Source of the DNA: Cycas panzhihuaensis | Taxonomy: Eukaryota > Cycadophyta | Length of the DNA stretch: 64,000 bases | Reading direction: 5' to 3' | Assembly (NCBI GenBank): GCA_023213395.1 | Contig: CM041465.1 | Coordinates: forward strand, 81,227,741-81,291,740 | In this document: in pieces, positions 32,141 to 44,045 of the stretch | How positions within the stretch are numbered: the first letter of the stretch is position 1 | How the letters are laid out: each line of letters begins with the position of its first letter | Made by a program: the position numbers and the translations under genes | Notes under the pieces: model-generated | What the model saw: the letters and a program-made list of their open reading frames with translations, nothing else | Databases searched by the model: none | What the model was told of the DNA's origin: nothing

Positions 32141-33640
32141 ACAATGGATCCTTGACTCTAGTGCATCCCATCACATGATAGGACACTAAAAAAATTTAAC
32201 CACTTATCAATCCAAATTGAACTCTAAAGAAGAGATTTCTTTTGGAAGTGGTACCCAACTTAAAGTCAAAGGATCAGGTGATGTTACCTTAAAGGATGGA
32301 TCAATAAAGGACATTTTCTACGTACCTAGTCGATTACCAAACCTACTTTCTATTTATCAAATCTGCTAGAAAGACCTTGTTGTCGAGTTCTAGAAAGATA
32401 AATTTATCATTAAGTAACCATTAAACAAATTTAGACGTATTGCCTTAGGACCTGTTGATCATAACATAGGTCTCTATAGTTTAACAAGTCTATAAAATAA
32501 CAAAACAAAACCTTTTAGGGCCTTTATTGCCAAATCTGACTTAGTGAACAAACTTTGGCATGCACGATTTGGCCATACAAGTTATGGCAAACTGCAATAT
32601 CTAAAAAAAACATGAAATGGTTTATGGTCTTCCACCATTAAATATTGTTTATGGTATTTGTGAAGCTTGTGTGATAGGTAAGTAACATATGGACCCATTC
32701 CCACATAAAACACAATTCAGAGCGATTGTTCCACTTGAACTTGTCCACTCTAACATATATAGAACTTTTCACGTAACATCATACTTTGGTTCTTGTTATT
32801 TTGTTACATTTATTGATGATTATTCAAGAAAATGTTAGGTTTACATGCTTAAAATACGTAGCTAAGTGTTTGACATTTTCATTGAATACAAAACACTATT
32901 AGAAAATTAATCAAATTCAAAAATAAAAATTTTTTGATCTGATAATGTAAAGGAATATTTAAGTGGAAAATTTACTTCTTTCTATAAATCACATGGAATT
33001 TAGTTCCAGCATTCCGTTGTATACACTCCTTAGCAAAATGGTGTTGTTGAATACAAAAACCATACTCTTGTTGAGATGACTCGTTGCATATTACATGTAA
33101 AGAATCTAGATCTAAAATTATAGGCAGAAGCAATTAATTGTTCTAACTATTTATTAAATCGTTTACCTAGCAAAAGTCTACAGAATGTTACTCTAGAACA
33201 AAAATGGTTTGGAAGAAAACTATCAGTTAACCATTTACGAATCTTTGGAAGTATTGCATGGGGAGATATCTCTAAAGAAAAACGTAAAAAATTAGACCTA
33301 AAAAGTCAAAAATACATCTTCGTTGGATACAGCAAAGAAAGTAAAGCTTATAGACTCCTGGATATAATCACGCATCAAATTTTAATTTTGCATGACGTAA
33401 TATTTGATGAAGAAGGATCTTCTTCAATATTTACTTATGTAGAACTTCCCGTTGAAAATTTGTTAACCAACACTTATTTGGTTGACCCCTCTGAAAAACA
33501 AGCTAATCCAGAAGTTATAGAATCCTTATAAACTCAAGTTCAAAATTAGACTCTATCTAAATCTAATGAAATAGATTCTTCCTCTCGAACTAGTTTTATA
33601 AATCAACATGTACCTTCAGAAACAATTACAAATAAGTAAC
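32141..33640 (+). pseudogene. pol: Protease and integrase of copia element C
   Basis: Protease: W-I-L-D-S-S-A-S-H-H-M near 32,146 (Gly of D-S-G replaced by Ser). GAG-pre-integrase: L-W-H-A-R-F-G-H near 32,551 and C-E-A-C-V-I-G-K near 32,659. Integrase core: L-V-H-S-N-I-Y near 32,740 (Asp to Asn), F-I-D-D-Y-S-R near 32,809, S-D-N-V-K-E-Y near 32,938 (second Asp kept), and P-Q-Q-N-G-V-V-E near 33,029 (Glu kept). The C-terminal domain shows V-G-Y-S-K-E-S-K-A-Y-R near 33,323. About eight stops. Confidence 0.85.
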
Positions 33641-34660
33641 CTGTTTGGGCAACGAAAATGCTTGTTGATGCTAGATCTGATATAGGTAATCCTACAAATA
33701 CTAGATGAACTCATGCCCAAAAATTACATGCTAACTTTGCCTTAATGGCAAAAATAATGGATAATAATGATCCCAAAACATTTAAACAAGCTAGCAACAA
33801 TCATGTATGATAGGATGCTATGCAAACTAAATTTGATGCTTTAATTAAAAATTCAACTTGGGATCTCGTTACTCTCCCACCTAGGAAAAATATAGTTGAC
33901 TGTATATGGGTCTATAGAACAAAATACAACTCAACAGGCATAGTTGAAAAATATAAAGCTTACTTCGTTACAAAAGGAATTTTACAAATAGATGGCATAG
34001 ATTATAATAAAATCTTTCCCCTTATTACAAAGATGAATACAATTAAAACAATTATTGCTCTAGCAACCAAGTTTGGGTGGGAAATCTACCAAATGGATGT
34101 TAAGAGTGTTTTCTTAAATGGTGATCTCAAAGAAGAGATCTACATATCTTAGCCACCTGGCTTTATTAAAAATCCTAATTTAGCTTATAAACTTAAGAAA
34201 TCCATTTATGGTTTAAAACAAGCTCCTCGAGCTTGGTATACTAAAGTAGACGATTATTTAATTCACATTGGATACACTAAATATATTAGTGATCTAAATC
34301 TTTATTTCAAACGTGAAAATGAAAATGTTGCTATTCTAATCCTATATATTGATGATATCATCATTATTGGATCATTAACTAATAGCATTCATTATTTTAA
34401 AACTACTTTAATGAACAAATTCAAAATGACCGATTTAGGTCTACTACATTACTTTCTTATATTACAAATTTATTAATATAACTCAGGAATCATAATATCA
34501 TAACCTAAATATATCTTAGACTTAATTCAGTGGTTTAACATAGAAAATGCTAAACCTATATCTAATATGTTACAATTAGGAGTCAAACTATCTACTAATT
34601 ATTCCTCACCCTTATGTGACCTTACATTATATAGATAACTAATTAGTAGTCTTATTTATT
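33641..34660 (+). pseudogene. pol: Reverse transcriptase of copia element C
   Basis: Frame 33,820-34,152 is open: N-S-T-W-D-L-V-T-L-P-P, W-V-Y-R-T-K, Q-M-D-V-K-S-V-F-L-N-G. Then Y-G-L-K-Q-A-P-R-A-W-Y near 34,207 and the catalytic L-Y-I-D-D-I-I near 34,342 (Y-I-D-D variant), L-G-L-L-H-Y-F near 34,435 and L-T-L-Y-R near 34,621. Confidence 0.88.
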
Positions 34661-35350
34661 TAACTCATACTCGCCCTGACATTTCCTATGATGTCACTTT
34701 ATGTTTATGTTATATGCAACAGCCATACAAATCTTATTGGAAAGCTGTTAAATATATCTTACGATATCTAAAGTATATTATTTTTTATGGTTTAACTTAT
34801 ATTTTTTATAATAAAGCTCTAACTTTAACTAGATATACTGATTCAGATTAGGCAAGTGATATAAATGATTGAAAATCTACATCAGGTTATGTATTTTTTA
34901 TAGATTCCTTACTTATTACTTGGTCTAGTAAGAAAATGCAGGCACTAGCTTTATCAACGACTAAAGCTAAATATCGTGCACTTGTTGAAGCCAACAAAGA
35001 AGCACTTTGGCTCAAATCTCTACTAAATAAAATTGGTCTGTCTCTAAACTCTTCAATTGAACTTAAAGTTGATAATCAAGGTGTAATTGCTATTACTACA
35101 AATCCAATTTCACATTCTAGGACTAAGTATATAGAATTACATTAGCATTTTATTTATAATATTATTACTAATAATCTTGTTTTCTTGTTTTATTATCCAA
35201 CAGATCTACAGATTGTTGGCATACTTATAAAGTCTTTAACTGAAGTAAAGTTTCTAAATCTCTGAAATCTATTGCAGATAAAAGAAGTCTTTATCAAAGG
35301 GGGATCATTGTGATGAAGACCTTCTTTTTTTATAGCATAAAAGTTAACAT
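34661..35350 (+). pseudogene. pol: RNase H of copia element C
   Basis: R-P-D-I-S-Y-D-V near 34,673, R-Y-T-D-S-D-stop-A-S-D near 34,830 (Trp TGG to TAG), K-S-T-S-G-Y-V-F-F near 34,872. An open segment at 34,936-35,145 carries A-L-S-T-T-K-A-K-Y and V-D-N-Q-G-V-I-A. Ends near the polypurine tract at 35,352-35,360. Confidence 0.85.
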
Positions 35351-35360
35351 TAAAAGGGGA

Positions 35361-35818
35361 TGTTAAGAATATTAATGTAACCTTTTGTAATGTCACTTTT
35401 ATATTCTTTTTAAGTTCTTATTTATGTCACATGTTTAAATTAGTATTAAGTCATTCTTATGTTTAACTTTAGAGTTTATTTTAATCTTATGTAGAAGGTG
35501 GTTGAAATGTGCAACTACGTTTCAATAAACTTTTCTTAGTATTAATTCTTCTCCTAGATTCAAGGAGGTAGTTCTAAGAATCTAAGAGGGCTATTTAAAA
35601 GCCTTTTCCAAGGCTAGTTTGGTGGTTAGGTGGTTTCAGTATATTGTATCATGTTTATCTCTATTCTTAATAAAAATATAACTTTAGGAGGTGGTTTTTC
35701 TTCCTTAGAAGGGGTTTTCTACCTGTTAATCTGGTGTATATGTGCAATGTCATTTGTTACCTGTAATTTCTTGTCTATGTGATCCTGTGGTGACATTGTG
35801 CATGTGCCTATTTTTACA
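35361..35818 (+). repeat. 3' LTR of copia element C
   Basis: 458 bases, TGTTAAGAATATT...TTTTTACA, preceded by AAAAGGGGA; partner of 28,498-28,956. Confidence 0.95.
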
Positions 35819-35822
35819 AGTC

Positions 35823-36450
35823 CCATAATTAATATAGAATCTCCTTCAATTTTAATATACAGATTTAGATCTAATTGAGTTCTTTCAAATCCTTGGTCTC
35901 TAAAATATTTGTCTATCTTAGAGTACCATATTGTAAGTGCTTATTTTAAGCCATAAAGTATATTTTTGGTTATTAGACATAGATATCCTCTTTAATGTAA
36001 CCATTAAAGAATATGCTTTTAACATCCATCTAATGAACGTCCTAACTTTTTGGGCAACCAGACTCAACATCATATGAACTATTTCAATCCGTATAACAAA
36101 AGAAAAAATTTCACTATAATATATACTTTCCCTTTGGGCATATCCTTTGGTAATGAGTCTAGCTTTGTGTTTATTAATGGATCCATTAGATCTAAATGTG
36201 GTCTTATAGACCCATTTGGCTCTAATGGTTGTTTTATTATGAAGAAGATCAATAAGTTCCCATGTGTTATTTTTCACTATAGAATTATATTCTTCTTTCA
36301 TATACTTTCTCCATTCATTATGAGTATCCACCTCTTCAAAAGTGTAAGACTCATGGGATTCCATTACTTGACTCATAAGAGCAAAGTTAACCTCATGTGA
36401 ATGAGTAGATCTTCTATCATAGTTACTATCTAAAATGTTATCCAAGTCAT
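35823..36450 (-). pseudogene. pol: RT N-terminal part of copia element A
   Basis: The minus-strand frame 36,445-35,918 reads N-N-T-W-E-L-I-D-L near 36,268, R-A-K-W-V-Y-K-T near 36,210, and R-S-N-G-S-I-N-K-H-K-A-R. A frame change falls near the V-K-S-V-F-L-N-G region (about 36,015). It then continues to Y-L-K-like residues at 35,950 and reaches the C insertion just before the Y-V-D-D motif, which is on the other side at 28,490. Confidence 0.82.
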
Positions 36451-36529
36451 GGCTTCTTTGAACACATTTAAGAAATATTTAATGTTAAGAGGAGGTTCCC
36501 TCACTACTTGGTCTTGATACATTAATATT

Positions 36530-37920
36530 TTACCTTGGATCCTATCTAGGTGGCACATATGTGAACCTAGGAGATGAGTCAAAGTTTATCATAACATTCT
36601 TACCTTTGTATTAAATACAATCAGAGTGATAATAGTCATCCTCTTTAAACACAACATCTATGATAATCGTGATCTTTCTTTTTTTGGGGTCATGCACTTT
36701 ATATAATTTGGAAATATCACTATACCCAATAAATATATACTTAATGCTCTTGTCATCAAGTTTAGTTCTCTTTCCTTTAGGAACATGGATATAAGCTAGG
36801 TATCTAAATATTTCTAAGTGATGGATACTAAGTTTATAACCAGTCTATGCTTCTTTAGGTGTCATCCACCTACGGGCCTTAATAGTACACCTATTTTAGA
36901 GGTAAATTATAGTGTGCATAGCTTCTTCCCAAAACTCATGTCCTAACTTCTTATCTTTTAGCATGCACCTACCATATCAACTACGGTATAATTTTTCATT
37001 TAGTAACCCTATTTTATTATGGAGTGTAAGGGTTGGTGTATTGTCTTCTAATGCCATGACATATATAATAGGCATTGAATTCATTAGAAATAAACTCTCC
37101 CCTATTATCTGAACTTAAGGAGAGAACCTTATGTCCACTTCACCTTTTTACAAAGGTTTTGAAGTCTACAAAACATTAGAATGCATCTGCTTTAAATTTT
37201 AGAAATAGACCAATGTTTTTCTTGTGTAATCATCAATGAATGTAAGGAAATACTTTGCGTCAGTTAATGATGGGACATCTATAAGACCGTAAAGATCTAT
37301 ATATATTAAATAAAGTGTTCTCTTTGCTCCATAACTTCCATCAAGAAAACATTTCCTTTGTTGTTTTCCTAGGAGATAACCTTCACAAATGTTCTTACTA
37401 GCTTTAATTATGGTAGTTCTTAAACCATATTTATTTTCTTCATAAGAGCTAAGCATCCATAATTTAGGTGGCTAAATCTTTTGTGCCACATGTCACTATC
37501 TAATTTAATTATCGTCTTCAAAGTGTAATTATTTGAGGGGGTTAAAACTAGCTTGAAAAGTTTATCTTTAGTCATTTATCATTTTTTAACAACAAATTTA
37601 TTCTTCCTCTTATCCTTAGTAGTGCATTCACTATTGTTAAATATGACCTTATAATCCTGCTCCATCATCTATCCCACTGATAAAAGATTTTTCTTAAGTG
37701 TTGGAATGTGTAGAACATCATCAAGATATTTATCTTCATCTAAATCTATCATGATGATAACTTTACCCCTTTTAGTAGATTCATGTGGGGTATCATCTCT
37801 AAACATAATTGAGCCCTTCTTAGTCTTATCAATAGTTTGAAATATTTCCTCTTTATGAGTCATTTGTATGGAGTAACCTAAGTTAATATACCAATAATCC
37901 TCTTCCTTCTCATGTGCAAC
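36530..37920 (-). pseudogene. pol: Protease and integrase of copia element A
   Basis: Minus strand. The protease remnant W-Y-I-N-L-G-Y-S at about 37,895 has lost D-S-G and Cys. GAG-pre-integrase: K-N-L-L-S-V-G at 37,690. The zinc-binding end N-I-C-E-G-Y-L-L-G-K-Q is near 37,400. The core contains Y-I-D-L-Y-G-L-I-D near 37,300 (Asp kept), F-I-D-D-Y-T-R near 37,220, and L-S-S-D-N-R-G-E-F near 37,105 (second Asp kept). A W-M-T-P-K-E-A-like block is near 36,860. Confidence 0.78.
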
Positions 37921-39060
37921 AGAACTTGATAGGAATAGACGATCATTCTATATAGTTTTAGTTACTATATTAGTACCACCCCTTGTAAGAGGGTCATTCT
38001 TAGCAAAGCAACTATCCTCAATATGTATAACTTTATGGTAAAAGGTATAATGAATCGTATCCCTTCTGCTTTAACTAAGACTCTAGCTATTAGGATTTGC
38101 TCTATTAATGCAGGATGTTCTTCCTCTTCCCAAGTATGGACCCTAATTATTTCTTTATATAGTTCTTAGAAGATTGAAGTTAGCCTTTTTGAAGTTAGTA
38201 TGACCTTAACAATTTTAGCAATATTGGTTTGCTTCTTGATGTCTCTCTTGACTTTGATATCTTTGTTAACTAGGATATCTTTGATTTGCTCCTTAATTTC
38301 TTTAGTGGGGAGCTTAGTATCTAGGTTGACATTCTTGATGTGCCTCTTGTCTAGGATTTCTATTTCTCCTACTTAGGGATTAATTCTTAGATCTTGAACT
38401 TTTAGCTTGGGAGTTAGACTTAATCATTGCTTTAATTACAAACACATGTTCTAAAAATTCATTTAAGATTTTCTTCTCCTTAACAACCATTAGCATGGCA
38501 CTCAATTATTTGAGACTTCTATACTTGTTGCTATCATCTCAAATATCTTCACTTCATTAACACACCTAAGAATTCTCTCAATAACCCTTTATTTAATTAG
38601 GGTCTTACTTAGGGATGTCATTTAATTCATAAGGCTTTAAACCTTTATTATGAACTTGTTAATAAACTCATTAGGCATCATCCTTAAATTTTAAAATCTA
38701 CTCCTCAATATTTGGAGCTTAGATGAGGCTATACCTTCATAAATAAGTTGTAAAATATCCCATACAAAGTGTCACATGTCTTTTTAGACTGAGATGCCTC
38801 ACTAATCCTTGGAAAGATGTGGTCTTCTAAGGCATAAAAAATTAAACCTAGAGCTTCATTGTCTTTCTTTACACATTACTTAAATATTTATTTTTCTATT
38901 TTAGTTACATTTTAACCAAGTTTTATGTAACCTATCTTCACAATGTCCTATATATCTTTAGCAATGAGATTGAGTCTCATCCTCTACTCTAATTTAAGAA
39001 ATTTAATCCATCAAATTTTAGAATGATCATGTTACCAAAACTATTAGCCATTATATTTAA
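37921..39060 (-). pseudogene. gag: gag of copia element A
   Basis: Minus strand. A knuckle remnant at about 38,050-38,005 reads Y-T-F-Y-H-K-V-I-H-I-E-D-S-C, both leading Cys turned to Tyr. Upstream are a Lys/Arg/Gln-rich stretch (38,100-38,400) and a UBN2-like region with V-W-D-I-L-Q-L-I-Y-E near 38,750. Heavily stopped; called mainly by position and likeness to the gag of element B. Confidence 0.65.
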
Positions 39061-41621
39061 AATTAAAGTTTTATTCAATTATTTTCCAAGTTATATGTTT
39101 ACCAAGTAAAGTTTTAAAATGTGTCATATTCCCTAAGAAGGTTTCTAAGCTATAAGTTTATGGGTCTCTAAGGAAGCCTTTGATTGTTATTCTTTTTAAT
39201 GGCACATACTCACAAGTGGTAAATTAGGGATCTAATATGCCTATATATGAGTGCTAGGTTTTGTATGCCTCAGTATGTAAGCTACAAAGAAGGTACAAAA
39301 CTCCCTTAACTTGTTGATCCACCTGCACTAGACATATACCTAGTGACAGATCTAGTGGTGATGGTTTTATAAACTAAGGCACCTAGCTCCTTAGGTCTAG
39401 TTTAGTCTCCAAACTCCAAATAGAAAGACTTACTCCACCTCATCCTACCACCTAATACACTTGATAGCTAATGATGTTCCTCATCCAATATGAGTAGGCC
39501 AAGGGCATGTACATGGTGGTAACTTTAGGGGTCGTAATTATTCTCCTTGTAAGGCTAGAAAATAGGGAGTTCTTTTTGGGAGTTTATCTTGTTTAATATG
39601 AAAAATATTTTATTTATGATCTTATTTAGTAAATAAGGTTCCTTCTTAAGTAAAATAAAATATATCTCTTTAAATGAAATAAATGTAAGATGAATGTACC
39701 TTTTTTAATGAAATAAACATGAAATAAGCAAGCATTCAAAGTGATATAAATAAGCCTCAAAATAGTATGAAATGAAAAGAAAATGAAATAGCCTTTGAAT
39801 GAGCTTATAATCATGCAATAAGATATATTCTAAGTGAACTTTTAAATGCAATAAAGGAACCTTAGTTGATCTTTAAAATAAATTTTAATAAAGAGGCATG
39901 ATGATCAATAAATGATGAGTAAATTGAACCTAATATGAGCTTCAACATAAAGATGAATAAGCTTAAGATGAATTTAAAAGTAAACAAGCTTTTAAGATGC
40001 AACAAATACACTTTATATGAGCCTTTAAGGTATAAAGAGATGGCCTTATATGTACTTTAAAATATGCTTTAAAATAAAGTAAATTGACCCTTAAATGAGC
40101 TAAACAAGTTTGATATGAGCTTTAAAATAAAATGAATGAGATAAAAAATAAAATAAAAGCTTTAAAATAAAGTCATTTAGGAATTAGAAGGTGCTAGTTT
40201 ATGAAATGGCATGCAAATATCTTCTTCTCCTTCAAGAGGCTAAATTTCACTAAAAAACTATAAAAAAATAGATATGAGCATAAAAAAATCAAGTGAAATT
40301 AGTTAAAGATTGATTAGTATTTTAATAAAGTATAAATATTCTTGAATAGAATAATTATGTAGCTCAAAAATGCTTAAAAAGCCTCAAACTTGGGTCAAAT
40401 AAAAGGTTTAAGTTTATTAGCCTTAAAGTTCTACAAAATGACTTTAAATCATAAGAAAAATAACTTTGTTACATAGATCAATAAATTAGCTTTCCAACAA
40501 ATCCAACTATTCAAAAAATAGATTCCTAGATCAAGAGTTATAGGTAAAATAACGAGGTCACTTCCTTATAGTAAGAAAACTAAATTAGGGGGACTTAAGC
40601 CCCTTTCAATCAAAGCCCTTGGTCACTTAGAGGGCTCAAAGGACCAACTACTAGCCAATGAAGGAGGTTATTAGGCCATAAAAATGTATGAAATATGATT
40701 AAATCTCTTAAAATCCAAAAATATAAAATATGGTTAAATTAAATTTTAAATCTATCCCTTTCACCAATAAAACATGATCATGTGAGGTTGAAGAAGACTA
40801 CCAATTAGGGCTAAGTGGGAGGTTGGTGACTAGAGCTCAAACTTTATAAAATATAGTTAAATTTAATTTAAAGTATACAAAAAAATATATCAAAATCAAA
40901 TAATTTTTAATATAGAAATTATGTATTGGCTGTATAGATAGAAATTGATCAAACAAATCAAAATTCTAGCCAAAAAAGATGAAATAAATCTCATAAAATT
41001 GATCTAAGGCTACTCTCTAAGCTAATCAAATAATAATATGAAAAGAATTTAAATCTTAATTATTAAAAATAAATAAAATTAATAAAAAATATATCAGAGA
41101 TGAGGTTCTTATAAACCTATGAAGGAGAAGGGCTTCCAAGAGAGATTTCTCACCAAAGAATAAATGAATCCTTGAATTATCTTCACCATTGGAGAGAAGA
41201 ATAAGATAGGACTAGAATAAGATGTTATATGTTGGGATTTTATTAGACCAGTAATAAACTATAATATCTTAAAAATAGGAGTTTTACCCAAAACTATGTA
41301 AAAAATAAATAGAGATTTATGCAACCATAGAGATTACCAACTAAGAGCTATATAAGCAATGGGAGAGCATTCACATGCCACATAAATAATGGGAGAGCCT
41401 TGGCAGGCCATGCAGGAGTGACAAGAAGAGTGTGGGAGGTGCATTAATATGTAGAGCTAGTTGACATATAGATGCGAGAGAAGGGTTTGAATATAGTATG
41501 GTTGTCCCACAAACACAAAGGATGTAGAGTGGAGATGATGGTACTTCATTTCTTTGTTATCTACAAAAAATGTCCCAAATGTTACACCAATGTGGGAGAT
41601 GTCACATTAGGAGCCATTGAT
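39061..41621 (-). other. Long leader of copia element A
   Basis: About 2.5 kb, A-rich on the + strand (T-rich in element orientation), with no open frame. The segment 39,230-39,560 is conserved with the leader of element B. The zone 39,620-40,200 is full of short AATAAA/GATGAAT-type repeats. Confidence 0.7.
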
Positions 41622-41633
41622 ACTCTGATACCA
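41622..41633 (-). promoter_or_regulatory. Primer-binding site of element A
   Basis: The minus strand reads TGGTATCAGAGT, one base from the initiator-Met site, two bases from the LTR end. Confidence 0.88.
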
Positions 41634-41635
41634 AA

Positions 41636-41945
41636 TGTTAAAGATAGGGAGCAGAGCAGAGTATAAACTTTAGTCCATATTAAAAAATTATCAATAAATT
41701 TCATTTATAGGTGGTGTTGAAAAACACTAGGGTAATACACCTTTAATGTTTATAGATCAAGAGATGGGTAGGAGCTTGCCTCAATGGATATTATTTTGAA
41801 AATAAAATACTAATAAAGCATTAAATAAAATAAACTTACCTTTATCTATTGATGGATAAAGTCCACTTGAAATGGCTAGGGTGGCCCATACACTTCCAAA
41901 GCATTTTCACACATATAATAAAATGGTAATGAATATTAATTCTCA
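41636..41945 (-). repeat. 5' LTR of copia element A
   Basis: About 310 bases; minus strand TGAGAATTAAT...TTTAACA. Matches 19,396-19,707 as the partner LTR. Confidence 0.85.
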
Positions 41946-42059
41946 TAGATGACACTTCAAAATGACTTCCAAAATAGTACCTATAGATAATCTCTTCTAC
42001 TCTATCACCTCCTTAAGCATCAAAGAGGAAATCCAAATATAAACCATCTACAAACTTTA

Positions 42060-42800
42060 CCTTAATGGCACAAGTATTATCTACTCTCAAACCTTCCAGC
42101 TTTGAGGAGTTAATCACATAACAAAAGTGGTAGGTTATAATGAATGATGAAATAGATTCTATTCTTCATAATGACACTTAGAAGTTGGTTGAGTTGTTAG
42201 AAGGAAAGAAACTAATTGATTATCGTTGGCTTTATAAGACCAAATTTCATGTAGATGGTCCTATTCAAAACTAAAAACTTGATTAGTAGCCAAGGTTTTA
42301 AATAAAATGATGGCATTGACTATGCTAAAACATTTACTCCACTTATCAACATGACCATTATTCAGTTTGTTTTGCGACTTGTAGATTTATTTCATTAGCC
42401 TGTTTATCAAATGGATATTAAAAGTGCTTTTCTAAATGGCAACTTATAAGAGGAAGTATACCTAAATTAACCTTTGGGATATATTACTTTTAGTAAAGAA
42501 CACTTAGTATACAAATTGAAGAAGGCTTTATATGGCCTTAAATAATCATGTCACACATGGCATATAAAGATTAATGAGTATATTTTGAATCATAGACTCA
42601 TTTGCTCATTCTTATATCCTAATTTATATATCAAAGTCATAAACAACTCGATCATATTAGTTGTCCTTTATGTTGATGATTTATTGATAAGTGGAAATGA
42701 CACAGAGTGGATCTCTTATCTCCAAGTAGAACTCAATAGCAATTTTGAGATGACTAACCTTGAGTTGCTACATTATTTTCATGGCATAAATGTTTAATAA
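42060..42800 (+). pseudogene. pol: Reverse transcriptase of copia element D
   Basis: Continues D after element A: L-V-E-L-L-E-G-K-K-L-I near 42,188, Y-R-W-L-Y-K-T-K near 42,220, A-K-T-F-T-P near 42,327, Q-M-D-I-K-S-A-F-L-N-G near 42,409, and a decayed G-L-K-Q-x-P region near 42,535. The open segment 42,585-42,797 has the catalytic L-Y-V-D-D-L-L-I-S-G near 42,666 and H-Y-F-H-G-I. Frame changes at about 42,275 and 42,580. Confidence 0.85.
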
Positions 42801-43630
42801 TAGTCAAGTCATATCTTCCTTTCATAGTCTAAATATGTAAGGGAGATACTATAAAAGTTTAGAATAGAGGATTGTAAACCTTCACTAATCCTAATAGAAA
42901 TAGGACTCAAGTTAGATATTTATGAGCATGGTAAGCCTATTGATCCCACCTTATATAGACAACTTGTAAAGAGTTTGATCTACTTGGCTCATACTCAATT
43001 AGATATATATTATGTAGTTGGAATTTGTTTAGGGTTTATGACACAACCCAAGGTTTCATATTAGAATGCAGTAAAGTGAATTCTAAGCTACCTCCATGGT
43101 TCACTATAATTTAGCATTAATTACTACTAGGTAGAAAATTCTTCTTTGGTAGGTTTCACAGATGCAGATTAGGCTAGATTCCAAAATAGTAGGAGATAAA
43201 CCTTAGGATATTGTTTCAACCTATGTTCAACAATTGTTTCCTAGAGTTTTAGGAAGAAACTAAATATTACCTTGTCATCCATAAAAGTAGAGTATAATGT
43301 TATGATCAATATAACTTCTAAAACTATTTAGCTCAAAAGGATTCTTGTTGAGCTTGTTCTTGAATAGATATAGGCCACTCCACTCTTCTATAATAACCAG
43401 AGTATCATAAAGGTCATAAAGAACCTAATTTTCCATATAATAATAAAGCATATCGAGGTGCACCATCACTTTATTAGAGAACATGTTCAAGATATTGATA
43501 TTGATCTTGTCTACATGCCAATTGATGAATGAGTTATATACATCTTTACCAAAATACTTGGCAGAGATAAATTCAAGTAATTTTGGCATAATCACAGTGT
43601 TTAAATTAATGAACTCATCATTAAGGGAGG
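42801..43630 (+). pseudogene. pol: RNase H of copia element D and polypurine tract
   Basis: L-A-H-T-Q-L-D-I near 42,986, F-T-D-A-D-stop-A near 43,157 (Trp lost), S-S-I-K-V-E-Y near 43,279, K-H-I-E-V-H-H-H-F-I near 43,447, then Y-I-F-T-K-I-L-G-R-D-K near 43,535. It ends in AAGGGAGGG (43,623-43,631) before the LTR. Confidence 0.8.
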
Positions 43631-43631
43631 G

Positions 43632-44045
43632 TGATAAAATTAATAATTTATTTATCAATTTACCTTGATGTACTTTCTAATTATATTATAAATATTAGTC
43701 ACTTTAATAATATAATGTTATAAAGTACAAATATACTTAAGTTATAATATGAAGTTGTGAATTCTAATTGAGGGGCTAAAAGCTCACTTTTACTAATATA
43801 AGCATGTGTGCTACATTTTCATCATGCATGGACTTTGTATTTTGTATATATTGAGGTCCTCTCTCAACAATTGTACATACATTCTTAGAGAGGTTATATA
43901 CTTTGTAAGTTGAGTTTTATGCTAATGAAGAATTGTTTTGGGGTTTGAACTTAATTTATGCCCCACTAATTTCTTGTAGTTTGATCATGCTTATATGCTT
44001 GTAATTTTCTATTTTTAATGATTTATATCCTAGTAGAGAGAATAG
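43632..44045 (+). repeat. Probable 3' LTR of copia element D
   Basis: Starts TGATAAAATTAATAA right after the polypurine tract. A TATA-like TGTATATATTGAGG (about 43,850) is followed by an LTR-style transcript region. The right end is a guess because the partner LTR is outside the window. Confidence 0.5.

Larger units (their letters stand above)
28498..35818 (+). mobile_element. Copia element C, full length, with captured host-gene fragments
   Basis: LTR 28,498-28,956, primer-binding site, leader with antisense KUP and HIG1 fragments, gag, protease, integrase, RT, RNase H, polypurine tract AAAAGGGGA, LTR 35,361-35,818. LTRs differ at about 33 of 459 positions by hand count (about 7 percent), so C is younger than B. 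Flanks read AGTCA (28,493-28,497) and AGTCC (35,819-35,823), a five-base target duplication with one change. It lies inside the RT gene of element A. Confidence 0.92.
19396..41945 (-). mobile_element. Copia element A, minus strand, interrupted by B and C
   Basis: A complete but decayed Ty1/copia element read right to left: 5' LTR 41,945-41,636, primer-binding site 41,633-41,622, long leader, gag (about 39,060-38,160), zinc knuckle, protease and integrase (about 37,910-36,560), RT (split by C), RNase H (split by B), 3' LTR 19,707-19,396. Removing B and C gives one collinear element. TAGAT occurs at 19,389-19,393 and 41,946-41,950, a likely target-site duplication, although two extra T bases separate the left copy from the LTR. 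It sits between integrase and RT of element D. Confidence 0.85.

Noticed and set aside
41622-41633. tRNA gene pieces suggested by TGGTATCAGAGC-like words
   Set aside because: These are retrotransposon primer-binding sites next to LTR ends; no cloverleaf is present.
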